In this document: positions 36,375 through 48,233 of the stretch, piece after piece
How the letters are laid out: each line of letters opens with the position of its first letter
Position numbering within the stretch: position 1 is the stretch's first letter
Source: Apophysomyces variabilis
Taxonomy: Eukaryota; Mucoromycota; Mucoromycetes; Mucorales; Mucoraceae
Assembly: GCA_002749535.1 (NCBI GenBank)
Contig: MZZL01000390.1
Coordinates: 730,253 to 794,252 of the forward strand
Reading direction: 5' to 3'
DNA length: 64,000 nucleotides
Notes under the pieces: generated by a model
Database searches by the model: none
What the model was told of the DNA's origin: nothing
The model's input: the letters and a program-made list of their open reading frames with translations, nothing else
Position numbers and translations under genes: made by a program

Positions 36375-37992
36375 ATGAACATACTTGGAGCTCGAAATCT
36401 GTCTCTTTTAAAAGGAACAGCAAATTCTCCAGCCATAAGTAGGGTCATCGCTCGTAACGCGTTGAAGGTTGGATGCAGATTTCCCGTAATTGGTGTGTTT
36501 AATGCGGTACTTTGTTAGACTTCTCCATCACTACTACAGCAAACCGTGGCATACTATGGCGGGTACGGCTATGGAAACGATTACGACGCGTATGGCTCCT
36601 CACAAGCTGGCTCAGGAAGCGGCTGGGGAATGGGTAACGAACGCAAATCCTTGCCACGAAACACTGTAAGAAACGACGCTTTCAATTTTTCCTGAGAGAA
36701 CAGAGACAATTTATGGTTCGATAGATTATCAAATTCGTTCCTCAACAAGAGGCTTGGATTGTCGAACGTATGGGAAGATTCCATCGAATGTTGGAACCTG
36801 GATTGAACGTTCTGATACCCGTAATTGATCGCATTAAATACGTAAAAAGTTTAAAAGAAACTGCTATCGAAGTTCCTAGCCAAAGCGCAATTACGCAAGG
36901 TAAATAACGTGCTAGCAGTGTTATGCTCCATACCTATAACCTATACTCAGATAACGTTACCCTGGAATTGGACGGTGTTCTCTATTTCAGAATTGTCGAT
37001 CCTTTCAAGGTACCATGGCATGATGAACAAATGAAACGACGGTTCTTACAGGATATTAGGCTTCCTACGGAGTGGAAGATGCTGAATTCGCTATCACACA
37101 GCTCGCACAGACAACAATGAGATCGGAAATTGGTCAAATGACGTTAGATCGTACATTAGCAGAACGCACCTACCTAAATGCGAATATCGTGGATGCAATT
37201 AACTCGGCTGCGGAAGATTGGGGTATTCGATGCCTTCGATATGAAATCCGTGAGTTCTCTTCAAGTAGGTAACTATGGACTGACAGCTTCTTTCAGGTGA
37301 TATTCATCCTCCTTCAAAGGTGGTCGAATCCATGCACCAACAGGTGTCAGCTGAACGAACGAAGAGAGCCCAAATCTTAGAATCAGAAGGTTTGCGCTAG
37401 GAAATAGGAGATCTAATATTGATTTACGGAGATTAGGTGCTAGACAAGCTGCCATCAATGTTGCAGAAGGTAAAAAGCAGGCGACGATTCTAGCTTCAGA
37501 AGCCGAGAAGGCCGAGAAGATTAATATGGCTGCTGGTGAGGCGGAAGCGATTCTTTTACGCGCACAAGCTTCAGCTAAGGGAATTGAAATGGTTGCTCGA
37601 GCCATTGGTTCGAATAACGGCAATGAGGCCGTGTCCATGACAGTCGCGGAGAAATATGTGGATGCGTTTGGTAAAATGGCAAAGGAAGGTACAACAATGA
37701 TTGTACCGGCTGCTGCGCATGATGCCGCCTCCATGGTCGCTCAGGTAACATTTCATCAAGTAGATGTCCAGTCACTCATTCACATTTGTAGGCTTTGACG
37801 GTGTATAATACCATCAACAAAAAGAACAAAGAAGGCAAACCTCACAAACCCAACGGTTCTCCGCATAATATTAAAGAGGAGATGACGAAGGATTTGGTAG
37901 ATGCCGCAGAGCGTGAGTCTTCATTTCATGAACCCACAGATGGGCAACAACAACAACAACAACAACAACAACAGCAGCAGCAGCAGCAGTAA
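36375..37992 (+). CDS. stomatin-like protein 2 (mitochondrial SPFH family)
   Basis: Exons 36375-36485, 36540-36665, 36725-36899, 36951-37009, 37060-37249, 37297-37389, 37437-37744 and 37792-37992 encode 420 residues. The N-terminus ([20 protein letters not shown]) has no acidic residue for over 50 residues and fits a mitochondrial presequence. A Gly/Tyr-rich linker follows, then the SPFH/band-7 domain from [20 protein letters not shown] through [16 protein letters not shown] and [20 protein letters not shown]. The C-terminal helix repeats Ala/Glu ([20 protein letters not shown]), as in SLP2, which organises cardiol­ipin-rich inner-membrane domains and proteases. The protein ends in 15 glutamines, which I do not recall from other SLP2 proteins. 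Two exons (59 and 93 nt) are short. The start is the only ATG that splices in frame. Confidence 0.92.
37945..37989 (+). repeat. polyglutamine-coding CAA/CAG tract
   Basis: Nine CAA codons followed by six CAG codons encode 15 glutamines directly before the stop codon of the stomatin-like gene. The ordered switch from CAA to CAG suggests two repeat expansions. Confidence 0.9.
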
Positions 37993-38709
37993 CAGTAATG
38001 ATGTTGCTAGCGATAGTTACAGTTAACATATGATGCGAAATGACACAAACTCTGCGAGATGCAATGGTACGCTTTGAATAAACTAGACTGGAAATAAGAA
38101 GCTGCAATATAAAAGAGAAAGCGCGATTCATAATTGAATTGGTAAGAAAATTACATCGATAAACACTGTTCATAAGGATAGCATGCATTACATGCGAACT
38201 TGCAATTCCAGCGCATATGGGCTGGCACCCGCGTGCGTGTCCTATCCGGGACAGCATGAAGTTATGTATAACAATTGGGCGGCAATACTAGCCAATTTTA
38301 AACGAATACCGGCAAAAGATCTGAATGGCAAGAAAAAATTCTCGGTCAAAATGAGGAATAAATATCCTTAATTTCTATATGAGAATGAACATTATCATTG
38401 TGATTGGCATCTTTGACTTGGGAAAATGACAGGCAGTTAGCAAAAGCCACGTCCCTGATTTTGAGACATTATTTCACCGGAAACAATCGCTTGGTGAGGC
38501 GAGAATGATTGTTCCATGCACTATGAACAATATCAGGCATTGTAATAGTATGATATTTTCTAATCAGAAGTGGCAATGGATGAGCTCAAAGTATTAGGCT
38601 TCGAGAGGTGGCTTGGTATCCTCGCCCTTAGTGGCTTAGTCCATAAGTTTTGTTGCACACCCATACCTTTTAGTCCGTTTTGGTGTTTTTGCAGGGTCAT
38701 TTATAAGCT
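37993..38709. other. intergenic, no gene seen
   Basis: 3' flank of the stomatin-like gene and upstream region of uS7m. No motif-bearing frame or clear TATA box was seen. Confidence 0.5.
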
Positions 38710-39276
38710 ATGGCAAGTCTCCTATGGCAATCGATGCGCCAAAGTGGCGCGGCAATGTTCAGAAATGCAACCTATATTACACGTTCTATGACCACCGAAA
38801 CTCCAGCAACAGCACCTGTTCGCATTGTCACCGTAGTTCCGAACGACTCCCTTGTTAGCCAGCTTGTTAATACCATAATGCGCGATGGAAAAAAGGCACG
38901 AGCTCAACGTCTTGTATCAGACAGCATGAAGCATTTAGAGAAAAAGACAGCAGCGGAACCTTATTCGGTGCTGAGTGAGGCTATTGAGGCAGCGTCACCA
39001 TTGCTTAAGCTGACATCCACCAAGAAGGGTTCGAAAGTGGTTCATGTTCCCACAGCTTTAAGAGAACGCCAACGTCGACGTCGTGCTATTGTCTGGATTC
39101 TCGAGGCTGCGAAAAAGCGCAACGAAAAGACATTTGAAGAACGTTTCGCAGGCGAAGTGTATGACATCTCTCAAGGCACCAGCTCGGTCCTTCAAAAAAA
39201 GCAACAACTGCATAAACAGGCATTAGCCAACCGTGCAAACGCTCAAGTTTCCTACAACACCCAAGCAGCACGATAA
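38710..39276 (+). CDS. RSM7: mitochondrial small-subunit ribosomal protein uS7m
   Basis: A single 188-codon exon. The first 28 residues (MASLLWQSMRQSGAAMFRNA onward) are basic and lack acids, fitting a mitochondrial presequence. The body matches bacterial S7: VSQLVNTIMRDGKKARAQRL, SVLSEAIEAASPLLKL, KVVHVPTALRERQRRRRAI and EKTFEERFAGE. S7 binds the 3' major domain of small-subunit rRNA and lines the tRNA exit region. An AATAAA signal lies about 30 bases after the stop. The lack of introns contrasts with most neighbours. Confidence 0.93.
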   Translation: MASLLWQSMRQSGAAMFRNATYITRSMTTETPATAPVRIVTVVPNDSLVSQLVNTIMRDGKKARAQRLVSDSMKHLEKKTAAEPYSVLSEAIEAASPLLKLTSTKKGSKVVHVPTALRERQRRRRAIVWILEAAKKRNEKTFEERFAGEVYDISQGTSSVLQKKQQLHKQALANRANAQVSYNTQAAR

Positions 39277-39917
39277 ATTCACCCACCTTTCACAGTTAAA
39301 AATGTCTTAATAAACTTATTTGTCATAGAGAATATGCCACTTAGCCTTTACTTCTGGCCTTTTCTCTTCTGGGAATGAACCAATGGTCATGTTGAACGTG
39401 CTAAACAAAGTTTAGAAGTCACCTGTACCCACGTCGATCTTATGACCCTTTAGATCGGCTTCTTTGCTATCTTATTCGTTAAAATAAGGCTAAGACATGC
39501 AGTATGATCCAATGACACGACGAGCATACGATGAGAAAAGAAACGATAACACGTTCGATGATTCTGTTTAACAAAAATTGATGACAAAGGACACCAAACG
39601 CTTTCCGCTACCTTGAACGTTATGCTTCGGTCTGAATAGATTAACGATTAATGCGGTACGACTTATTTCTGAAAGAATAAACAAAATGCAGCCATAGGCA
39701 TTCCTTGCGAGTACCCTCATGTTTACTAGGATAGAGGAGTATATGTGACCGAAATAGATGCATCTAAAATGTACCAAATGACTTAAATGAAAACAACCCA
39801 TGTATCAAGTGGGATATTCAATGCTAAATCATTAACCGAAAGTTATAAAAGAAGAAGGATTTTGCTCTTGATGTTTCCTCAGTTCTCTCTATCATTATAC
39901 TCTGTGATCTGAATAAC
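39277..39917. other. intergenic with metallothionein promoter at right
   Basis: No gene seen. A TATAAAAG box at 39844-39851 lies about 70 bases before the first metallothionein ATG. No obvious copper-response element was identified by eye. Confidence 0.5.
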
Positions 39918-40051
39918 ATGCCCTCCCCCTGTGAAGGAAAATGCTGCTCGTAAGTAATGATGTGTTTGGGAAACCCATCTCTAATTTGATCTTCAAAAGC
40001 AACTGTGGTAACAAATGCTCTTGCTCCTGCTCCTGCTGTGGCAAGCAGTAA
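39918..40051 (+). CDS. metallothionein-like peptide 1
   Basis: Exons 39918-39949 and 40000-40051 encode 27 residues, nine of them cysteine. The peptide starts MPSPCEGKCC and ends KCSCSCSCCGKQ, with C-C, C-x-C and C-x-C-C patterns and no aromatic residue or histidine. This is the layout of the short fungal copper metallothioneins such as those of Neurospora and Agaricus, which sequester Cu(I) in the cytosol. The 50-base intron has a GTAAGT donor and an AAAAG acceptor and splits a serine codon in phase 2. A TATAAAAG box lies about 70 bases upstream. The gene is too short for ordinary gene finders. A second gene with the same design follows 0.8 kb downstream. Confidence 0.82.
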
Positions 40052-40840
40052 GCTTTATTGCTCTCATTCCACCGGTGGAAAACAACGTATCCTCTTTTAA
40101 CCAGACTACTTGAAACAATGAATGTCTAGTTGTATCAAATCTATTTCTTATTGTCCAATACAGCTTAGCCGGCATGCTATTTTACTTTTCCTTGAATGGG
40201 ACCGTGTCTCGTCCATATTAATAGCTGAGAAATCTTTCTATTTATGTGATGCTATGCTGGTGTGAAGACTGCCGTGTCTCCTCTGATAACTAGTTCGTTT
40301 GCTTGCAAAAGACACCAACGCATACAGAAGTTTCAATATGAGGAGGAGTTGCTTCTTTCCTTCTGCACTGTTTAAGATTGCAGATGCAGTATTTAGGTTT
40401 AAATGGATGTGCCAAGCGTGACGAGCTTCACGCGAAGAATGATCGATTTCCGATTGGTGCTAAAGTAAAGTTTACTGTGTAGTATTTCTGTACGGCGATT
40501 TGCGGGACCATACAAGCGGCGGGCAAAAAAGCTTGCACAGTTATCACACCATATTAGTTCTTTAGTTTCCCGGGTAGGCCATCGTTCATTTTAGTCACTT
40601 AAAGAACCTTTAAATAAGTTAGGGGCCAATACCATCATATTCAGTAGAATAAAGTAGCTTCTAATCTTAACAGACCATGGCCTGTGGATGTAAAGAGTGA
40701 GCATTTTGTGCCATGTAGAACAAGAACAAAAGCCCGTTTTTCTCAGCGACCACGCAAACTCCGCCTCTTTCCATCTATAAAATGCAATCCGGAATGTCGC
40801 CAGCATGCAGTAGGTTAATCCAAGTAACAAAAAAACAAAT
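40052..40840. other. spacer between the two metallothionein genes
   Basis: About 790 bases holding the 3' end of the first gene and the promoter of the second, with a TATAAAAT box at 40776-40783. A minus-strand 107-codon frame overlapping this region (40591-40914) is probably chance. Confidence 0.5.
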
Positions 40841-40987
40841 ATGCAGAACTGTGACGGAAAATGCGGTGGGTAAGTAATATTCAGTGTTTGATAGCAGAAA
40901 GAAAAATGTTCCATCTGTTTACCATTCCATTACAGTAAATGCGGTGGTGATTGCAAGTGCACGTCTTGCTCTTGCGGCAAGAACTAA
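40841..40987 (+). CDS. metallothionein-like peptide 2
   Basis: Exons 40841-40869 and 40936-40987 encode 26 residues with seven cysteines. The peptide starts MQNCDGKCGGKCGG and ends CKCTSCSCGKN. The intron again has a GTAAGT donor and sits in phase 2, and exon 2 has exactly the same length (52 nt) as in the upstream gene, which supports a tandem duplication followed by divergence. A TATAAAAT box lies about 60 bases before the ATG. The likely role is copper or other soft-metal binding in the cytosol. The different cysteine spacing (more C-G-G and K-C steps) could mean different metal preference; that is inference. Confidence 0.82.
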
Positions 40988-41237
40988 GATGTACGGTTTC
41001 CAACAAAACCATTACAAGTAAAAGATCCTTGTTGGCGGGAATTTCAATGTCAAGACCCAAGTCAAGTCCCTGTTCTTCGCTAACAGATCCATTTACACAA
41101 AATTCAAGTTGTTACAATGTAATAAAACCAAACTTTTTTTAATATCAGAATGCTTTGACATTGTGTATACAAGTATATGTTTGTATGAAAAGGAAAATAC
41201 TACAAGAACATGCAACGATCTTTTTCTCTACGGATCA

Positions 41238-43582
41238 CTATATATCCTCGTCGCCATAACCAGCTTTTCGTCTCATGATATGACCACGGAATTTAACAAT
41301 AACATAGAACATCATACCTACGATATTTACACAAGCCAGTATGACGGACAGGTAGCCTGAGCCAATGCTGTTAACAATGGGCTTTGCAATCAAACTTAAA
41401 ATTGCAGCCATTAACATGCGACATACGTTCGAGCTTGCTGTGACAGAAGCGCCCTTCCCTGGAATGGCATCGACTAAATAGCCATATCCGGAAGCATAAA
41501 CTAGGTAACAAATAGAACGTCAGAAAGAACATGTGATTGTTTATGGGGGTCTAGGTTACGAACCTTGACTCATGCCAAAGCACACGATACCGAATCCGAC
41601 GATAGGAACCCAATAAATCAATCTCAGCATGACGCTCCATCCGAACAGAAGGACACCGAACGGTATCAAGATGAAACCACCTGGCCAAGCGTTCAAAGTT
41701 AAGCGGTCCTCCTTCTTTGGAATCCCTCCTCGACGGGATCGCGCCTTTTTCAAAAGATAGTCAGATATCTTCCCTGAAAGCACAGAACCCAGTACGTTGC
41801 CGATGCCTGCGCCCAGGAAACTCAACCCTAAAATAAAAGGAAAAGAAGTGATGTCAATGAAAACTGAGCTCCAACATTAAGGAAAGACCCCAACCTGTCT
41901 GCCAAGAGTCAAAGCCATAAACATCTTCATAGAGATCAGGAATGATGGTTTCAATGGTAAACATGGTACCGAAACAGAATCCTGTCTCGATGGCAATCAG
42001 CCAAACAAAGCTGTACCTTAGCAATGCAACACTCCGGAAGGGATTTAAACGGCCTTGTGGTTCAGGCTCCTCTATGTCCACGCCCTCTTCCTCTTCGTCA
42101 TCGGATGCAGTAGCAATGGTACTCGCTCGATGAACCTCTTCCTCTGTTGGCGGAGGACGCACTGTCGCTTCACTTTCTTCTCCCAGTACCCGCTTTTCCC
42201 GTTTAGACACTGGCAAGGCATTCCATACATGGTTTAACCGGTAGGTTTCTGGTAGGAAGACAAAAAGAAACGAAAAAAGGAAGATACCGTAGGCTGCGCA
42301 AAACCAAAAGGTGGACCGCCACCCCAGCCCGCTTGTTAATCCGCCCCCAATAATGGGACCTTTTTTTTTTGCGTACAAAAACAAAAAAAAAAGTAGAACA
42401 TATAAGCAATCCCGATCAATTTTGCAAAAATAAATACAACAAAGAAGGTTTACAAACTTACCAACTAAAGGACCCAAGAATTGTCCTACAAACAAAACGC
42501 TAAAGGCATTTCCACGTTCCGTGATCTCCCAACAATCAGCAACAGTTCCTAAATATTTGGATATCAGGTCAATTAAAGTTAAACATGTATAGTAATACAC
42601 ACCTGCGCCCACAGACATTGTGGCTAAATGAAAAAAAAATTGCGAATAGGACACGTGTGTACCTTGATTTAGTTTTTCGGTATGCTCCCCGTGTATATAT
42701 ACATATATAATATTTATCATCTCTTACCAGAAGTGCCAATCGATTGAGCACACCGTAATACCACCAAGGCCCATATATTCGAAGCAAGAGCACATCCAAC
42801 CGTTGCAGCAATAAAGACGAGTAAGGATGTCAAATAAAGAAACCTAAATAAAAAAAAAGGAAGTATTAATATCGATAATAATAACTGAAAATATCAAGCT
42901 AAGAGATATATCATCTTTCGTACCTTCGGATGTGGTAGTAATCTGACATTGAGGCCCATACAAGTGGCTAAAATGGAATCAGTACAAACCATTAATATTG
43001 CTTGTTCATGCTGGCAATAAGAGAAAAGAAAAGACTCCAAACTTACGCCAATGCCTCCGCATAAAATGAATAAAGAAGTAGTCAACTGTACAACAATTTC
43101 GCTTGCAGACAATTCGGATTGAATATCCGGTAACCCGGGTAACTAAGAGTATACAAAAGGATCAGTTTGTTTTTTTTCCTTTCTTTTGGACGCAAAAGTG
43201 ATATTGGCTCGGACTTTACATAAACCGTGGAGCAAAATCCATTGAGGGACGAACCCAATGCCAAGCAAGCTAAGATCCATCGTTTCTTTTTTCGTGTATA
43301 AAGACGTGGATCACTTCGTACGGGTGGTTTGAAGGCCATGCGTTTCTTAATGACTCGGAATAGACGCTTCCATCGCCATGCTAAAGAATGATTGGCATCC
43401 TGTGAATGATGCTGCGGAAGAGGATACCGTCGGCCCGTTCCGAAGTGAGAATGGACGCTAGACAGTGGGTTCCTCGAGGAGGAGATCGACTCGTTGTCAT
43501 GACTGTCGTTGTGGGTGCTACTAACACTGACATTGGACCCATAGGTTGCCCCGGTCGTCGTTTGTTTCTCACTATCAACCAT
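41238..43582 (-). CDS. MFS transporter, DHA1-like
   Basis: Nine exons: 43582-43220, 43142-43047, 42967-42924, 42843-42728, 42623-42603, 42548-42462, 42359-41895, 41827-41564 and 41500-41238. They encode 572 residues. About 12 membrane segments follow a hydrophilic Ser/His-rich N-terminus of about 100 residues. Family marks include YLPGLPDIQSELSASEIVVQ after helix 1, WASMSDYYHIRR in the loop 2-3 position, and LRCAQSIGTSATMSVGAGTV followed by DCWEITERGNAFSV and GLGWRSTFWF. This is the drug:proton antiporter-1 pattern, but the substrate cannot be deduced. A long acidic central loop (DDEEEEGVDIEEPEPQG) separates the two halves. One exon is only 21 nt. The ATG at 43582 was chosen over an upstream TTG. 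Confidence 0.9.
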
Positions 43583-44554
43583 AAGTCTATGGACCTTCTT
43601 TTTAACTTGCAAAATCTTTTTTTTTCAGAAAAAAAAAAGGAAAAAAGACGAAATCTATGAGGCTATTGACATCCTTTTTATTTCAACCTTCTACTGTTGT
43701 ATGCAGACTTAATTTTTTTTTCTATTTCTGCCAAGTGTATTGCGGAGGATTGTGAAAAGACGTGATGCATCAGACAGATATGAAATGTTGTATCGAATTA
43801 TAAAAAAGAGTTTTTATTATGCGCAGTATTGCCCCAAAGCAAAAAGGAAAGAAAGACCCTTTCATGATTTCTCGGAGAGGCTTTGCCAATGTTGCTATTT
43901 CTGTCCCCATTGTCGCTTCTCTTTCGCTGTTTTCTTTCCAGGTAAAAGCAGCATTTCTTTTTCTTTTTTTTTTCAATAGAAAAAGCACAACGAACAAAAG
44001 ATTCTCTTTTCTATTGAAAACGGAACGAATGATTTGATAGCTTGACGAATGAAAAGAAAAAAGGGGTAAGGGACGAGAACCAAATAAGACTGACATGAGT
44101 TTGATATAGTTCATCTTAATAACAAATAGTACAATCGCTAACCGAGTTGGTAATACTTTGACGTCGTCATAACACCTGAATGAACCTTCATCGGGAAAGC
44201 ATTGTAGTCACTGATTTAAGCACCGACAGATACAGAAGAGAGAAAACCACATCTGCTCCTTTTTTACTTTTATTTTTCACCACAAAACAATCGTTGTCAT
44301 CAAAGTATCTTCCCAATTTAAAAGTATACCAAGTTTAACCAAATGTAAAACAAATATCCTGGTAATCATGTAGGGGGGTATGGAAAGAAAGGTAGAAAAC
44401 GAAATACAGTATATGATAACAGAAGGTCCGTGGTTTATCGAACAGGATATAAAAAAGGATGTCCATAAGAAAAGGAAAAGAAAAAAAAGAGAAAATAAAA
44501 GATAAATAAGTTGATAGATTGTGTCATACAGAAGAAATACTTCTTTTTGATTTT
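43583..44554. other. intergenic, AT-rich, homopolymer-rich
   Basis: MFS upstream region and kinesin 3' flank. Many A and T runs. Frames at 43740-44114 on both strands look random. Confidence 0.5.
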
Positions 44555-47500
44555 TTATTCCGCACCACGCACGGACGCTTTCGCTCCCGCCATGATTTTA
44601 TCTAATGCCGCTTCATTCAACAAGATTCCTTCCGTTGCAGCTTTTCTCAGAGCGTTGACTAATTGTCTCATTTGAACGCTCATCGTTGCAACTTCGTCGT
44701 TACGCTTTTTAATAAACTGAGACTGACTCTCGCACGTTTCTTCCACTTTTTTGCGGGCCTCTATTGCTGCTAATTCTCGACGTTTAAGTTGCTGGATATT
44801 TCGTTCTGATACAATCGCAGCTTCCCGCACCTTGTCCGCTTCTTGCTTCATCGTTTTCTGCATTTGTTTCTTTTCCAACTTAAGCGTCTCGATATTGGAT
44901 CGAAGTCGATTAATCAAATTCTCCGCTTTGCTACGTGCAGCTTGCATGGAATTGGTCGCCTGGGTATATTTCCGTTTTAATTCCTGGTTTTCACTCACCA
45001 GTCGCTTCATCTTTGCTTCATATGAACTTCGCACTTCCTGAGCTTGGCGGGCTTCTCGTAGCTGCATCACGCTTTGCGGTCGGGCTGAATCAGTCTTCCG
45101 GAGCGCGAGATCTCTTTCTCGTTGTAGCTCAGACAAGTGCTCCTTCAGCTGGTTCAACTTCTCCTCATAATTACTTCGCATTTGTGCATATTCATCTTCG
45201 GATTTCTCCAATTGACCGACTAATTCTTTTTTGACTAAAATGTCCGCCTGGACTTGATGCAGCATTTTAAGCAAGTCTTTGCTTCTCCGCCGACCGTCCC
45301 GAGACCGAGTCGCCGTCGTTGTCCAGCTCGAAGTCAATCGAGACGTTGCCACAGAATTATCAGAATCATCTAAAAGCGAGTCTGTCCATGATAATGACTC
45401 CCGTTTAGTCGATCCATTGGTGGATTGCGTCTTAGGTGCATCTGTCCATGCGGGAACAGCCTATCGAGAATATACACAGAGATAAATAACCCACAAACAG
45501 CAATTTAACGGAAAAAAGCAAAACTCAAAACGATGATTACCAGTGCTTCTAGATCATCATCGTCGTTTTGTTCTCCATGGGCGGCTCGATGATCAACATT
45601 GGCTGAGCTAATTGCAGAGTCTGGAAGCATGTTATCTGCTTTTAGTTTATCAATGGGAAGGTGTTTGGATAAATCGGTTTGACCCTGATGATCACTCGAT
45701 GATCTGGACTTTACATGCGGGACGTCTCCTGTTTCATCTTGCGACTGTGACATAAACAAGACATTGTTTGCATATGCGCTAAGTAAAATTTAGAATACAC
45801 AACGGAAGACCCTACCCCTAACTTGTTTACCTCATTTTGCTTTCTTTCTCGCTTGTAAGCGTCCATTCCTGACTACAAAGCGAACACAGTCATTCAAACA
45901 GATACCCAAATCCATAAATCATACCCCATGATCGATCGAATCACCATGAGTATCTTCCGGAAGACGAAAACGTTCTTGCAACAGCACGTCCAGTATATTG
46001 TCGCTACTTCCATCATATACAAAATCGTTTCGAAGGGGAGACCGTAGATTATGATAGGCTCCTTTTTTCCTGGTAGCTGAAAGTGTCTTCATACGCAGAG
46101 CTACCGGAACATGCTTAATCTTCTGCCGTCTACCGGATGATAAAGAACCGATTCGGAACAGCTTGTCGGACGAAAATATACTATCGCTACTACGGCGAAA
46201 AAATGTACCGTAACGACCAGGAAGCGCGACAGAATTGGAAGCATGGGCCTTTGGACTATTTTGCTGATGACTTAAGCTTGCTGATTCGAGATAAGCAAGT
46301 CGACTGTGCGCTTCTTTCACTTCAAGTCTTAGACTCTGAATTGTCTCTGCATACTGACGAATAAGTGGGTGAGCATCGATCTGTTCATCCACACCAAGCT
46401 TCATTTCGTTATTATTCATCCGGAGGAGCAAGGTATCGCGTTCACTTTGGACCTTGGCGAGCTCCTTTGAAACTTGTTGTATGTCCATGCGTGTCTGTGT
46501 CAACTGATCTTTGAGAGTTTTCAACTCATTGTCGCCTGGCATGTTGTGAACTTGGCGCAGGATCGAAATCTGCGTCTTAAGTTGTAACACCTGGTTTCTT
46601 AAATAAGTCAATTCCTCTGCAGTCCCCTCGTAATCGTGATTAATCTGAACTTGATTCTGTATGTTTTGTGCACGATTAGCATATTTTAAAGTATTCAGGG
46701 TCTCCAGATAGTCCACTTCGCAAGGGCTCACACAGGCAAGCATTAGTGTATGGCTATTGCCACCTAAGCTATCCTGCAGCAGGCGCGTCAATTTACTATC
46801 CCTGTAAGGAATATGCGGTTCTTTTCGCGATTCGTCCCCAAGCGCCCAAATAACGTCACCTAGGGCAAGTAACCCTGTATCCATTGATATTTCTTCTTGC
46901 TGACGATCTCCTTCTGCATTGGTCCGCTTAACCTAATATAAGAGATCAGAAACGAAAACAGAAACAATTTAAGACCGTTATCAACACACTATACCCTTTC
47001 GGATCCTGCCAAATCCACAAAATGGAACTTGGATACCAGACGCTTTGTGTGCGTTTCCATGGATCCATCGCCGTTATGCAATTCTTTGTGATTTGTTATC
47101 TGCTGCTTTAGAATGACTGTAAAGATAGCATGAGATTGTGACGAGGAAGGATTCATGTCCATCGAGCCCATTGTACGAGAAAGCGCACCCTTAGCCAGCA
47201 ATCTTCATTTAGAAAATCAGTGGTCATTCAGACTGGCGTATTCTGACATCTATGCTCTTACCTTAGTAGATCTTGTGCATTGTATACACGTTCCTCTTGT
47301 ACACTTGTCCAGTAGACCCTGCCTTGGCTGTCTTCGCGAATCGATGGACGATCGCAGGCATCTTTTTTCGCGTTTGGTTGAACTAGTAGATCGTTGATAT
47401 CCTCATTGTGCAATTCAAGAAAGGAAATGTAAACTTGGTAGTTATTTTCGGGGTCACCGTGCGTTTGTCCCAATTGATCAAAAAGCGATTTTGCAAACCG

Positions 47501-48233
47501 TTGGACAATACCTATATCCATTGGTTTGACAAAATTGCTTTAAATGTCATTGACTAACCTTGATGGTCCAAATTGGTCATAGACTCTAGACCAGTTCCCA
47601 TACTATATGTCTTTCCCGAACGGGTCTGTCTGTTTCAGGAAAAAAAGAAGGAAGTGAATGGAATAGATCGGTTACTTTTTATGTTCCATGCAATAAGAGC
47701 AGGAGCATAAAGCAAAAGAAGAAAAAAAAAAGGTTTTATAAGAAAGGGGGTATGCTCTTTCAGGGTCAACGAGGGTTGCACCCTACGTTGGATTAAGATA
47801 GATCGTTTGTGTATATATATTTACCCATAAGCCAATACGGTGACATTCTTCCTAACCACACAATGTTCAAAAAAGAGCAAAAAAGGAGACGGATTAATAA
47901 AATAGTAAAAACACGAAATGTTAATCCATTTTGTTGTACCCTTCCAGAAAGCGGTCAAGAAGTGGAGTAATACTATGAGCATACAGTTCCTCTTGGGTTG
48001 AGTTTGAGGAATAGACGTAGTCAAAGGTGAAAGGTCTATCTGCACCAAGGACGATCCGAGGTTCATCCTTTGCATAGGTGATACATTCTTTGGAATTGGC
48101 GAGTTTCTCCTGTGTAAAGAGTGGTCTCACTCGCAATGCCACCCTTTGGACAAACAAATAAGTCAGATGATCGACATGCGTCTCATGGCTTCTAGACTCA
48201 TTGCAAGTTTTACCTAACAGCAGTAGTTGCCAT
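44555..48233 (-). CDS. kinesin-4-like (chromokinesin-type) motor protein
   Basis: Ten exons: 48233-48214, 48143-47940, 47851-47825, 47629-47559, 47511-47262, 47202-46995, 46932-45925, 45872-45831, 45744-45541 and 45460-44555. They encode 979 residues. The motor domain occupies about 1-345: [25 protein letters not shown] (P-loop 84-91), switch I as N-P-S-S-S-Q-S-H (208-215), switch II as [19 protein letters not shown], and the neck-side [16 protein letters not shown] coiled coil follows, then an acidic Ser-rich linker, then a second long coiled coil ([13 protein letters not shown] to [13 protein letters not shown]). The order resembles KIF4/KIF21-type kinesins that control microtubule length or bind chromatin. 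No WD repeats or Cys-rich tail are present. The exon 3 splice gives [11 protein letters not shown]. Confidence 0.92.
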
